A stretch of DNA of 59,035 bases from the NCBI GenBank assembly GCA_001931905.2, contig MSJI02000599.1:1-59035 (forward strand), in the 5' to 3' direction. Below, in pieces: positions 1 to 9,983 of the stretch. The first letter of the stretch is position 1; each line of letters starts with the position of its first letter. The notes below the pieces were generated by a model. The model saw only the letters and a list, made by a program, of their open reading frames with translations, did no database searches and was not told the DNA's origin. The position numbers and the translations under genes were made by a program. The DNA is from Cladosporium sp. IMV 00045. Lineage: Eukaryota; Ascomycota; Dothideomycetes; Cladosporiales; Cladosporiaceae.

Positions 1-1513
1 CTGGCGGGCCTTGATACGTTCCAGGACCTTCTCATCGTTCTCGCATTGTGTAATAGACGTAGGCTTGTGCTTTCTGTATAGCTCTTTCGGCACGTAGAAC
101 GAAAGAGCCATACCTTTCTGACCAGCGCGAGCCGTTCGGCCAGTGCGATGTGTGTATGATTTGGCGGAGCTGGGAAGATCGAAGTTCAACACACAAGAAA
201 CGTGTCTGAAGTCAATACCGCGAGAAACACCAAATTCGCGGTCTTCATGGCCTCCCTTGCGCTTCTTGCTCGGTGGTTGCTTAGAGTTGGTGTCCTTCGG
301 CTTGTCCTCCGCGACGTCCTCTTCTTCCTGACCGCTGCCAGCCTTCTCCTCGTCTTCCACCACCACCTCCTCCTCCTTCTCATCCTCCTCCTCTTCGATT
401 TTCTTGCTCTTGCGCTTCTTCTCACCCCCGCCAACGACTTCGTTCTCATCCGAAGCGATAATGATGTCGTATACCCCGCGGTTGAATTCGTCGACAGTGT
501 GAAGTCTGCTGTTGACAGGGAGTTCCGAATTGAGTACACAGCTCCTGATACCGAATTGCTCAAGGAATAGCTTGATCCTGTAGCAGCGATCGATGTCTGC
601 CACAAAAACGATGACTTTGCCCTTGATCAACTGTAGCTTGAAAATTGCGTAGATGAGCAAAAATTTTTCATCTTCGGCTGTTTTCACGATGTATTGTGAT
701 AGTTGAGGTTTTTCAGTTGCCTCCTGCTCGGAGAGGTCAAGAATCTCAGGCGCGCCAGATTTGCAGAATAAAGAGGTGAGTGAGTCAACTTCCGTCCGGA
801 GTGTTGCTGACATGAGAATGGTCTGTACACCAGTCGGCAAGGAGAATGCAATGCTCTGCAGGTCCTCTTCGTATCCATAGCTGAGTACCAAGTCCGCCTC
901 ATCGATGACCACATGCACCAACTCACTGGGCTGAAGCGCATCGTTGCTAATCCATTGGTTTACTCTGCTGGGGGTGGAAACCACAATGTCTGGCTGCTCC
1001 AACAGGCGCGCACGCGTGACAGCAGCATCTTCTTTTTTTGTGAGGTTCTCGGCTCGGATGTCTTGTGCGCAGAAAGTTGTGAAGGTTTTGATCGTGGAAA
1101 TGACTTGTGAAGCGAGCTCTTTCGTAGGCACAAGGATCAGCGCAGAGACAGCCTTGGGCGGTCTAGTAGAGGTCGCTTTGCGACGCAGAATCGAGTGGAT
1201 GATAGGAAGCAAGTAAGCGAGGGTTTTTCCTGAACCAGTCTTGGATCGCGCTGCATGAATATTAGTCGTCTGGCCTTGTATCCGAACTACCACTGGACAT
1301 ACCCAAAATATTCTTTCCGCTCAGCGCAAGCGGTACTGTCGCAGCTTGTACCGTCGTAGGCTCTGAGAACTTTTCTCGAGTGATGGCTTGAAGTATGCGA
1401 GCGTCCAGATTCAAGTCAGAGAAAGTTGCCTTCGCTGGCGCTGGTGCTTGCACGTCTCCATCCTTGGGCGCGACGACCTCCGGGACATCTTCAGAGTTCA
1501 GTTTGCGCTTCAT
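1..1513 (-). CDS. DBP9: ATP-dependent RNA helicase DBP9 (DDX56-like), 3' end outside window
   Basis: Nucleolar DEAD-box helicase of 60S ribosome assembly. Exon 1 is 1303-1513 and exon 2 runs from 1250 off the left edge, so about 487 residues are present. The 52-nt intron (1251-1302; GTATGT, CTAAT branch, CAG) joins NILA to RSKTGSGKT and restores Walker A. Further motifs are PTKELA, TPSR, VIDEAD followed by the DBP9-like SYGYEEDL, MSATL, and YTHRTGRTARAGQ. A Lys/Glu-rich acidic insert (about 370-510) lies inside the second RecA domain, as is usual in DBP9. I chose the MKRKLN start; an in-frame ATG at 1657 would add 48 low-quality residues. The missing C-terminus should be roughly 120 residues. 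The family call is firm; DBP9 over other nucleolar DEAD proteins rests on YxYEEDL and the insert. Confidence 0.92.
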
Positions 1514-2306
1514 TTTGTCGATTTCACAGAGTCTGGGATGGTGGTAAATTCTTGTTCGGCATAGCAGGGCTTGAACTTTCGAGCCTTGGAAGAATTCTGC
1601 CGCCAAGGGCGGTGTAGCAGCATAGACAAAGTTGCGGGCGGGAGAGGAGGGATCCACCCACTCAACACTCTATCTTCACCACAGCTTCTACTTCTCTCTA
1701 GGAGGTACTCTGACTTGCATGTACGCAGACTTGTGGGTTGTGGCATGCAGCACTGGTGCAGCAAATCTATGTAAAAGTTGTCCGAGCTTTCTTGCGGAAT
1801 ACTGCTGCATCGATTCTGCGCACCTAATCCGCTGCGGGATCCCGCCGTCCCCTCCCAGTTTGATCAATGTTCGGCGATAAGAATGTGGCAGGTTGGGAGC
1901 ACGTTAAAAAGTGAGTACCCTGAGATTCCGCATTCATTCTAGGCGAGTTTCTTGCTAAGAAAAGTGTCTGAAACACGACAACCTCGCTAGAAACTGAAAA
2001 GAGTCATCTGAGTCAAATCGTAAATTCGTTAACCTGAACTATGAGTCACCATCCTCGAGTCGAATGACAGATAACAAAACCGACACCAAAAGCAAAGGCC
2101 ATGAGATAGCCCCAAACAGAACAATACAGAAAGACCTGCAAGCTACAGCCGCGCCGTAGCCACCGATCCAAGGCGTATTCAGTCCACAGATGCCTCAGGA
2201 CAAGAGGACATGCTCAATGCGAGCTTGATGGCCCGAAAGTTAGTCTTCCACACTACCGTTTCCATCCCTTCCCACTGGGTACGCACATTGCCCTTGGCCA
2301 ACGAGA
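1514..2306. other. Intergenic: DBP9 upstream region and DUF6590 gene A 3' flank
   Basis: Holds the DBP9 promoter side and the downstream flank of the next minus-strand gene. Short ORFs on both strands resemble no family. I see no RNA gene or repeat. Confidence 0.6.
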
Positions 2307-3509
2307 TTACTCATCATCGCTGTCTTCTTCGTCTCCCGATTCATCAACGTCTTCCTCTTCCTCTTCCTCACCATCTTCATTATCCACTTGGGACGCCTGC
2401 CGCGGTTGAGTCGATGGTCCGGCCACGGGTTGTCCACTGAAAACACTCTGAAATTGCTGGATGAGGTCTCTCATCGATCTTTCATTGACCTTTCCGAATG
2501 CCTTGGTCTTGATGTTGTGTTGAACAGTCATGACTGTAGCCAGGTTGAGTCGAGACATGACGTCCAACAAATTGGCCTGGTTATCCGGATCGACTCGAAT
2601 GGGAATCGGGCGCATGCCATTCTCACCTCGTGCCGGCAGTTCGTTCGGGCGAGGAGCCGGAGCCGTTTTCCCGGTGTATATGATGCAATGATCAGATTTC
2701 TTCACTCCTGGCTTTGCCACGCCTCGTCCACCATATGTGGAAATGGGGATTGCAGTACAGAAAACGTCGTCTTCTCTTATCACCACAAACCTGCGCACTT
2801 TAGAGAAAACCCGCTCATTGAGATGGTTGATGGCGATGCCCGCTTCCCACCCGTGAGTGTCTGCTTTCGAGAACACCGACCCGCCTCTGGAAGGCCCGCC
2901 GGTTGAAGAACGCCCACCAGCTCCAGCAGGCTCAGACCAAAGTACCAAGAAAACTCGACCTACTCGATAGAAATCCCGGCCGCGAAGCTTGAAATCTGGG
3001 AACAAGGACGACTTAACGCCCTCGTCACTGATATTGAGCCGGTTCTTGCTCTCATCCGGCAGTTGCGCCGAGAATACCATACGATTCTCCGTTGGCGGCT
3101 TCAATGGACGCGAGTTTCCGATCCGCAAATTGCCTACACCCGAAGCCAGGGCTTGCATGGGTTGAGAGAAGCCCGCTTGCATGTTGGGCGGGCCTCGGGC
3201 GACCTGATTGGGAGGGTTTTGCGCGGCACCGGCTTGCATACGCACAGCAGGCACATTGCCTGTGTTGTATTGGCCTGTTGCATTGCCAGCGCCCGGAACA
3301 AGATCAAAGTGCGAGCCTTTGCCCGGCGGCGAGCCGGTGTATTGGAATGGCAAAGGCTCTTCGTAGCGTGCAGAACTCAGCGAATCTGTGGGAAGAGTGC
3401 GAGGACGGGGGTAGCGGCGCCCATCCTTGAGGACAATCTCGTCTGTTCTTGGATTCCAGACGAATTCGCCTCCCAGTTGTTTGCTGTATGTCCAGGGTGG
3501 AGTCGGCAT
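2307..3509 (-). CDS. DUF6590 domain protein, copy A
   Basis: A 400-residue intronless protein starting at the first in-frame ATG (MPTPPWTYSKQ); only a TTG lies further upstream. The N-terminal 45 residues look like a small Trp-containing module (WTYSKQLGGEFVWNP). A Pro/Gly-rich linker follows, then a DUF6590 domain at about 165-365: a GRVFLVLW-type strand, the core FSKVRRFVVI, CTAIPISTYGGRG, and a DHCIIYTG strand. The tail is a run of Glu/Asp. DUF6590 is common in fungi and has no known function. It is divergent from a coiled-coil gene across 492 bp, and the same arrangement recurs 4.3 kb away (copy B). Nuclear location is only a guess from the acidic tail. Confidence 0.85.
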   Translation of the reverse strand: MPTPPWTYSKQLGGEFVWNPRTDEIVLKDGRRYPRPRTLPTDSLSSARYEEPLPFQYTGSPPGKGSHFDLVPGAGNATGQYNTGNVPAVRMQAGAAQNPPNQVARGPPNMQAGFSQPMQALASGVGNLRIGNSRPLKPPTENRMVFSAQLPDESKNRLNISDEGVKSSLFPDFKLRGRDFYRVGRVFLVLWSEPAGAGGRSSTGGPSRGGSVFSKADTHGWEAGIAINHLNERVFSKVRRFVVIREDDVFCTAIPISTYGGRGVAKPGVKKSDHCIIYTGKTAPAPRPNELPARGENGMRPIPIRVDPDNQANLLDVMSRLNLATVMTVQHNIKTKAFGKVNERSMRDLIQQFQSVFSGQPVAGPSTQPRQASQVDNEDGEEEEEEDVDESGDEEDSDDE

Positions 3510-4001
3510 GTTGATCAGGAAGTACCGTTTTGTGGTTGCATCATGGTCGGACAATGATAGTCATACATGGTCGTTTTATGTTCGATGCGGCTCTGCGTCG
3601 CCACAGCTGGAGCTCCCATCCAGTCTCCAACACGGACACCATGTGATTATTGCGAGCTCCACACGCAATCAGAATACATGTAGATCCATCGCTCAGACGA
3701 ACGAAACGAGCAAATATGCATGCGCATGCATGCATAATAATGTAAGACGGCAAAAGTCGTGGCAAGAGTGACAACGAAGTCGCTTACGCATGCCACGCCA
3801 CCCAACCTAATGGAACAAGGGTCAAAGCTCAGCACTCCTGGACACACCACGTTGCAGCAAGTCGATGTCTTGTTTTGGTTGCATGTCTGATGTAGCATGT
3901 CAGGCTTTGTCACACACTTTCTCTAGTGATAGTATAGGGCCATATTCCCGCCTATGTCTCCTTTCTCGATTGCGTTAGCATGTAACAATTGACTTATCAA
4001 A
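3510..4001. promoter_or_regulatory. Shared divergent promoter region, module A
   Basis: 492 bp between start codons of the DUF6590 gene and the coiled-coil gene. It includes an ATGCATGCGCATGCATGCAT stretch at about 3716-3735 built of alternating purine/pyrimidine steps. The size is close to the equivalent spacer of module B (474 bp). No known operator was recognised. Confidence 0.5.
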
Positions 4002-5640
4002 ATGCAGAGTGAGCCTTTAGCCGACAATCTTGCCTCTACCTCAGCCTTGGAGACCGAGCCTGGTCGCGACATCACCGTGACGTCCTCACGTGCCGTGCAA
4101 GCGAGTCGTTCACCGGAGTTGCAACCAACTGAGGTTTTGGGACAAGAAGATGTCGATCTGTCAAGCAAATCTCCACAACCGCTTGATATACCAGTGAGTA
4201 GATGCAACACTATCCGTTCGTGAATACAACGCTCACACACAATGCCAGCCCACACAAGAAGATGTCACAATAGACCGTCGCGGAAACTCGCGGCCAGGGT
4301 CTGTGAAAGAGTTAGCGGATGTATTTGACCGCCGTCGGCGCCATTTTGCGGGAATCAGGCAGGATAACTCTTTCAAAAGAATGGAAATAAACTACCGTCT
4401 GAACAATTTGGAAGCTGAAAGCCAGCGCCTGCAGGACTGTCTTGAGGACATCCGAAGCATCAACGCCAATTCTAAATCGAGCAAGACGATCAAGAGGCCC
4501 AAAGCCAGGCTCAAGAGGCTTCAAGAGGAGATGGCTCTGGACATTCAGGCGTTTACAAGATCCTGCCAGGAACTCCAAGCACTTTCGACAGATCTCCGAG
4601 ATCACGAACGGAAGCTGGAGGCGAGCGAGGGTGCATTTGATAATGTTTGCCAAGCAGTCATCCGCAAGCTTCGTGTTCTTGGCCACGAGTTTATAAATGA
4701 TAGTGCAGATGACCTTTCGTTGAAGTCGACGTCGTATTTCCAGTCTTCCTCGTCTGCAGCCACAGCATCGCCGCCAGTGGAAGAGCTTGCTACCTACTTT
4801 GCCGCATTTAGCCGCCTGAGGAATATGAGTGAGAGGCTTGACGACCTGTTGGCTGAGCAGCACGACCAGCAAGAACAACGGGACTTGTGGGCGGACCGAG
4901 AGATTATGTCAGATGAGAGTGAAGAAGCCTTCCTTCGCAGGTGGGAAAATTCCATTGCTCCTGCCCGCAACGACTACGAGGAAGCGTACGTCGCTCTTGA
5001 CAATGCCCGGAGGGCCTGTGATGATGCCAATATTCAGATCCCAGAGTGGGCCAAAGCAGATCTGAACACCGAAGCCGAAGCCGAAGCAACAACGGAAGTC
5101 ATCACGAATTACGGCTTGAGCAGTAACACTACCCTTGTTCCAGTCGTACGCTCCTTCTCTGACGCCCTCGAAAACATTTCCGTGGCGTCATCCGAGCAAG
5201 TCGCTCAGGTGCAAACATTGCCCGGATCATTCTTGCCCTCCGGTGATTTGGCGACCACGGATAGGGTGGTTGACTGGATGGAGGATATCGATTCCTTGAA
5301 TCCTGATAGTCTCGAAGATGCTGTCGTTTCGCCACCGCCAAAGTCATCCGGAGCTTTGGAAGTTCCGGAAATCGGTCATCAGCATGGTCGCTCAACATCT
5401 TTGACGAAGTCTCGCAGTGACGGAGAGCTTCAAGGCGGTCGCAAAACAGCTCTTACTCACCAACGACATGCACCCAGTGGTGATGTTTGCCAAAAGGTTC
5501 GTGGACGCGATGCCATTTCGGCACCATATACACCGTTGGAGCATTGTTCTCATGAATATGATCAACAAGATGAGACGCTTTTGCATCTTCCGGACCCCCA
5601 CTTGTATCCAGATAGGCTTCATCCATGGAGCTACTACTGA
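4002..5640 (+). CDS. Coiled-coil protein, partner of DUF6590 copy A
   Basis: Two exons, 4002-4193 and 4249-5640, joined over a 55-nt intron (GTGAGT...CCAG) in phase 0 give 527 residues. The first 80 are acidic and disordered. Long charged helices follow (about 85-200 and 240-320), with the pattern RRRRHFAGI, KLEASEGAFDNV, and an acidic break DREIMSDESEEAFLRRWE. Near 425 is an aromatic/acidic VVDWMEDIDSLNP motif. I do not recognise a named family. The C-terminus is uncertain: past 5400 another frame (5417-5692) is also open, and a hydrophobic stretch in a third frame at 5859-5930 could be a membrane-spanning last exon, so one or two 3' introns may be missed. Layout matches the coiled-coil gene of module B. 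Confidence 0.7.
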
Positions 5641-6771
5641 AGAAGGCGGAGTCCCCAGGAGACGAATGCCCCCTTTCGTCTACTTCGGATAGGATTCCAC
5701 TTCGCCGGCACCCTGCCAAACGTATCGGGGAGCTTTCGATTCATCAGACTGGAAGTCAATTCCACTGCAAAGCCAGCAACGACGGCTTTTCATCGATGGA
5801 ATGCGGAGGATTAGGCGCATGTTAACCCTGAGCCTTCTGCAATGGCCGGATCATTCTTTTGGTGCCACTGGGCCTCATCTTGGTATTTATATCACCAAGA
5901 ATCGCCTATCTCAGCGAGAAGCGATGGACAGACTTTCTAATTGTGACGGGGGCAGGCGGCGAGGGGAGGATGGTGCAGGAACAACAATGCTGGTGCGCTT
6001 TTCCCAGCCTTGTATGGGATCATCGTACTGACACACAAAAGCCGCTTAACATCGCTTCCTCGGTCTCATATTGAGCAACCGTGTGCACCTAGATGTGCGG
6101 TGTGGCTCTTGGGATGGATCAGTTGTGATTTCGTGTGTGCGCGCAGCAGTGTGGGCTGGCCCAGTGTACTATTTATATCGTGTATGACTAGCCATTATTG
6201 AGTATCGGAGTCCAATGTGAATCAGTATCATGTTTGGTTTTCGCAAAGAACCCACAAGAGTCAGGACATCAAGATAAGAGATTCCAGATCAAGCTTGAGC
6301 ACCGGAGCAAGTAAGAGCGATAATGACTGTTTCAGGTCACGGCAAACCAAAGACTCGAAAGACCATTGATAGATATGCTAAAGTGGAAGAAAAAGGAAGA
6401 CCGAAAAGAAAAAAAGAAAACAAAAAAAAAGATTCAGACTACATAAGGCCGTTTCATTCGTGATTCATCCATGGCTTGCCTCTTACCGCTTCTCGAGAAG
6501 TCTCAAGTCCCGGTACAAGATGTATTGGCCGAAACGCCGAGCTTATGAAGCACGATGCGGATCGGCCAATGCGTATAAGTCGTGAGGAAAAGTGCAAGCA
6601 GATGGATATTGTCGGGTGCAGTCTGTTCCCCAAACCAACATGCCAAGAAGCAATCCCTCACACCAGTCGTAGAAAACACCATAATCCAAAACGAAAGTTC
6701 CTACTCATCACCTACACCCGGTCCCTGCTCTCTACCATCGCTGCTTGCGAACAGTCTTCTGCCCCATCATC
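5641..6771. other. Convergent spacer between modules A and B
   Basis: No sound gene. It may hold a missed last exon of the preceding gene: the frame at 5835-5935 encodes a hydrophobic run (RIILLVPLGLILVFI). A purine-only tract rich in A lies at about 6388-6431. Confidence 0.5.
6388..6431 (+). repeat. A-rich polypurine tract
   Basis: A stretch of almost only A and G ending in A9G, lying between convergent genes. It could affect transcript ends on either strand; this is inference. Confidence 0.55.
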
Positions 6772-8330
6772 TCACTCGTCGTCGTCGCCAGCGTTGTCAT
6801 CGTCGTCATCTTCCACGTCGTCAAGTTCATACAAAGCTTTGTCGTCGTTGATGCCGGCTGAATCTTCTTTCTCTTCGACAAGGGTTACGTGCTCAACGGC
6901 TTGCTGGATAGTCATTCCAGCCATCACGAGTCTGGCAGCATACTGCGCAAGTTCCTGCTGCCTGGCGTTTCCGTCAAAGCTCGGCCTTGTACTTTGGAAA
7001 GCGACTGACGATATTGCAATATCGTGGCTGGCTCCTCTGTCCATGATCATGCCGATTATGACGTTCATCTGCTGGTCGTTGAAGCCGAGCGCCTGGAGGT
7101 TTTGGCGGGAAGGCTGCCTTATGGCGTTAGCCACAGAGGAAGAAGGACGGTTCCGGAAGAACACAAGTGTGAATTGATGCATAAGAACATGCATAGACTT
7201 TTTGTTGACGATGCCGTACGGCTTGACTCTGACGTTGTGCTCGATGGTGTACACCTTTCCATAGTTCAATCTCGACTTTGGGTGGAGTTGGTTGGCGGGT
7301 TGCATAGGGTCAATCCTAATGGCGACCGGAAGAATGCCTTCCTCGTATTTGTAAGTTGTCGGAGGCTGCAATCCTGTGTAGACTACGCCATGGTCAGAGA
7401 CGTCGTTACGAGCAGCGCCATTTCCGCTGTGCGTTGATATTGCCCTGTTGAAATTAGCCAGCGTCAACGAACTTATGCGGGATGAGCCCCACAAAGCTGA
7501 GCAAGAGTTTGTGCCCTCGCGGACGACGACGAATCGTCGGACTTTACTGAAAGCAAGTGTGCTGTACGCCACGACAAACACATCCTGGTTCTTCGTTTCG
7601 GCTGTCGCCGGTTTCTGCTGCGGCTTTCTGGATTCTCCGTGCGCCTCCGTATGTACCGTCAAGAAAACCTTTGATTCATAAGGAACGAAGATTCCGACAC
7701 ATATTCGAAGTGACTCTTACCTTTCCGAGTTGAAAATATTTCGACGGGTACTTTCGCAGCTGGTAATCTACATAGTATCGAGGTCAGCTCAGTATCATCT
7801 TGATGACGCAGTCACTGAGGGTGTTTACCTTCGTGGAGTGTCTTCTGTTGCAACGGCGTTGCGATATTTTTCATGAGCGCTGCATTGGGAGCCCCGGCAT
7901 GAGCAGCACCTGCAGTGGTCGTGACTTGATTCGCTCGGGGAGGTGAAGAGGCGCTAATCAGAGGGATTTGTTCGGACATAGGCTGTCTGCTAGGGGGACT
8001 GCCGCTGAATGATGAATTGCCACGACTATTGCTGAGCCCAACAAGATTCATCTGATCGAACCCATATTTCAAACCATCTGCACCCGGATGATGGGGTGAA
8101 GCTCCGTATGTATACGCTGGAGAGCTAGACGGAGGAATGGATGATTGTATGGTGCCAGCACTCGGGTTCGAGCCAGGAGGTCCAGGAGCGACAGTCGGAG
8201 TCCTCCTTGGGACATCCACTGGCTTTTGACGGTATACTCTTGTACTCGTTTTTGCGTCGATACGATATTCATTGCCTTTTGCGTCGCGCTTCCAATCCCA
8301 TCGATCGTCTCCCGGGCCACGCTGCGACAT
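6772..8330 (-). CDS. DUF6590 domain protein, copy B
   Basis: Four exons: 7829-8330, 7721-7767, 7493-7668 and 6772-7444, giving about 465 residues. The joins are in phase and rebuild the DUF6590 domain: a first strand LRKYPSKYFQLGKVFLTV, FSKVRRFVVV, then CSALAISTHSGNG and DHGVVYTG, which line up with copy A (CTAIPISTYGGRG, DHCIIYTG). The last intron (48 nt, GTGGGG, GCTAAT branch, CAACAG) is a multiple of three without stops, so the frame stays open if it is kept. The N-terminus has a short Trp module (DDRWDWKRD), then a Ser/Pro/Gly linker. After DUF6590 come helical segments and a poly-Asp/Glu tail. Divergent from the coiled-coil gene at 8805. Function unknown. Confidence 0.85.
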
Positions 8331-8804
8331 TGTCTTGGGTTGTCGTGATTGGAGTTGAGGACAAGGATCGGCCTGGTAAGCGGCAACTTATTATTATACC
8401 TACACTTCCGGTGTGGGCTAGAGATACAACATGTATGTATCTCGCACGTTGTCGGGCAGCCGTGCGTGGGGGGCGTTTCGAGGATCATGATCACGCTGCA
8501 TAACGCAAGCACAGTACAATTGCATGGTGGCGCTCTGTGGTGGCGCCGAAGGATGTGTGTGCTGCCTTAGTAGTGGTTATCTATTCTGAAGCAAATCCGG
8601 AGTTAGTGAGCACTCGCATAATCGCTGGACGGCATCGGAGAAACGCTAACGGCACAACAAACAACAGCCGCCCGTGGAGTATCCCCCTTGCCTTGCCCGC
8701 TTGGAATCCGTACAAGCCTCTTACTCACGACAAACGCCCGTAATAGTGAAGCCACTTCCACAACTGCGCGATTACTACGCTATACTTGTACCTTCTGCGA
8801 GGTA
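8331..8804. promoter_or_regulatory. Shared divergent promoter region, module B
   Basis: 474 bp between the ATG codons of the two genes of module B. The open frame of the plus-strand gene extends up to 8688 but only from a TTG, so it is treated as 5' leader. Confidence 0.5.
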
Positions 8805-9983
8805 ATGGAAAGACACTCTTCGAGTCAGCATGGGCAAGTACCACAAGATGGCCATCCCATGCTGGCTGAGGACGATACTTCAGGCCAGACAGTATGCGTA
8901 CCATTCGATGATACCATGGTCCTTGATACTGCCCATATCATACGTCGGCATCGATCTCTCGACGACATAAGCTGGCCCAAGACAACTGCACCAGCTATAC
9001 AACGGCGGTATTTAGCTCAGTTGGCAGAACACATGCAGAATCTTGATCGGTCTGCGAATATCGAAGCTTCGCTGCGTACGAATTTTGACTCAAAAAGACA
9101 ACAGTATCATGAGGCATCAAAGAAATATCGGCAAATTCGGAGTGGATATGAGACTGCCACAGATCCATTCCGATCTCGCACCGAACCTATCGCAGCGGAC
9201 GAGAGCATTGGCAAGCTGCGACAACTCCTTATCGATGAACGCTCGCTCTTCGAATCGACCGCCGCGGATGTCAGGCGGGCCAGAAAGCAGTTGCAAGAAG
9301 CGCAAAAATCACGTGAGGAATGCGAACAATGTCTCGCCGCTTCTACACGGCGTTGGTTCTTCATTCCCGACATGCAGCCTCTGAGTGACAGGACTGCCCA
9401 TTCGATGAGGCAGCAAATTCGGCAACAAGGGACATTCGAACTGTCGGCACCGTTGCACAGCAACCTCGACTCCCTGATACAACATTACCATCAGAAAGTG
9501 GCCGAGCTTAGGCTCCTGGGTGAAGAGTTGGCAGACCAGAACTACGATTACTGGAATGAAGTTGCACGTAGAGAGCTTCGCCGAGACCAAGAAGACGAGC
9601 TCAGCGTCTCCGACAGCGATTTTGAGGCCAACTCCAAGCGACAAAAGGAGCAAATTACTCAGGAGTTGAGCAAAGTGATTGACGAAGCAAACCGTATACG
9701 AGAGGATTGTATTCTGGCCAGTCAGCTTGGAGCTAATCTCAGCGAAGAAGACTTTCCCAGTTTACAGAGCATCACTTTGCTAGATCTGGGCATTGATTCA
9801 CAGCCAGGATACGAACAGAGCCTCCAAGGCGCCCTGTCTAGAATCCCGGCGGAAGCTTACGAAAACGCCGAAGTCATTCGCGGCGATGTCCCGGACAATG
9901 ACAGTGATCCCGAAGTTGACGCCGACGCTACTGGCATGATCTCGCGATGGAGAGACAGCGTACCCGTTGGGCAATTGGTATGA
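8805..9983 (+). CDS. Coiled-coil protein, partner of DUF6590 copy B
   Basis: A 392-residue protein from the first ATG (MERHSSSQHGQ). It is acidic at the N-terminus, then nearly all charged helix: RRYLAQLAEHMQNLDRS, ESTAADVRRARKQLQEAQ, and EELADQNYDYWNEVARRELR, followed by an acidic DELSVSDSDFE break. Near the end is GMISRWRDSVP, placed like VVDWMEDIDS in the module A partner. Similar size, order of segments and position opposite a DUF6590 gene suggest an ancient duplicate, though direct identity is low by eye. The final codons overlap a good donor (CAATTG|GTATGA), so a further exon in 10037-10200 is possible. No family was recognised. Confidence 0.7.
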   Translation: MERHSSSQHGQVPQDGHPMLAEDDTSGQTVCVPFDDTMVLDTAHIIRRHRSLDDISWPKTTAPAIQRRYLAQLAEHMQNLDRSANIEASLRTNFDSKRQQYHEASKKYRQIRSGYETATDPFRSRTEPIAADESIGKLRQLLIDERSLFESTAADVRRARKQLQEAQKSREECEQCLAASTRRWFFIPDMQPLSDRTAHSMRQQIRQQGTFELSAPLHSNLDSLIQHYHQKVAELRLLGEELADQNYDYWNEVARRELRRDQEDELSVSDSDFEANSKRQKEQITQELSKVIDEANRIREDCILASQLGANLSEEDFPSLQSITLLDLGIDSQPGYEQSLQGALSRIPAEAYENAEVIRGDVPDNDSDPEVDADATGMISRWRDSVPVGQLV

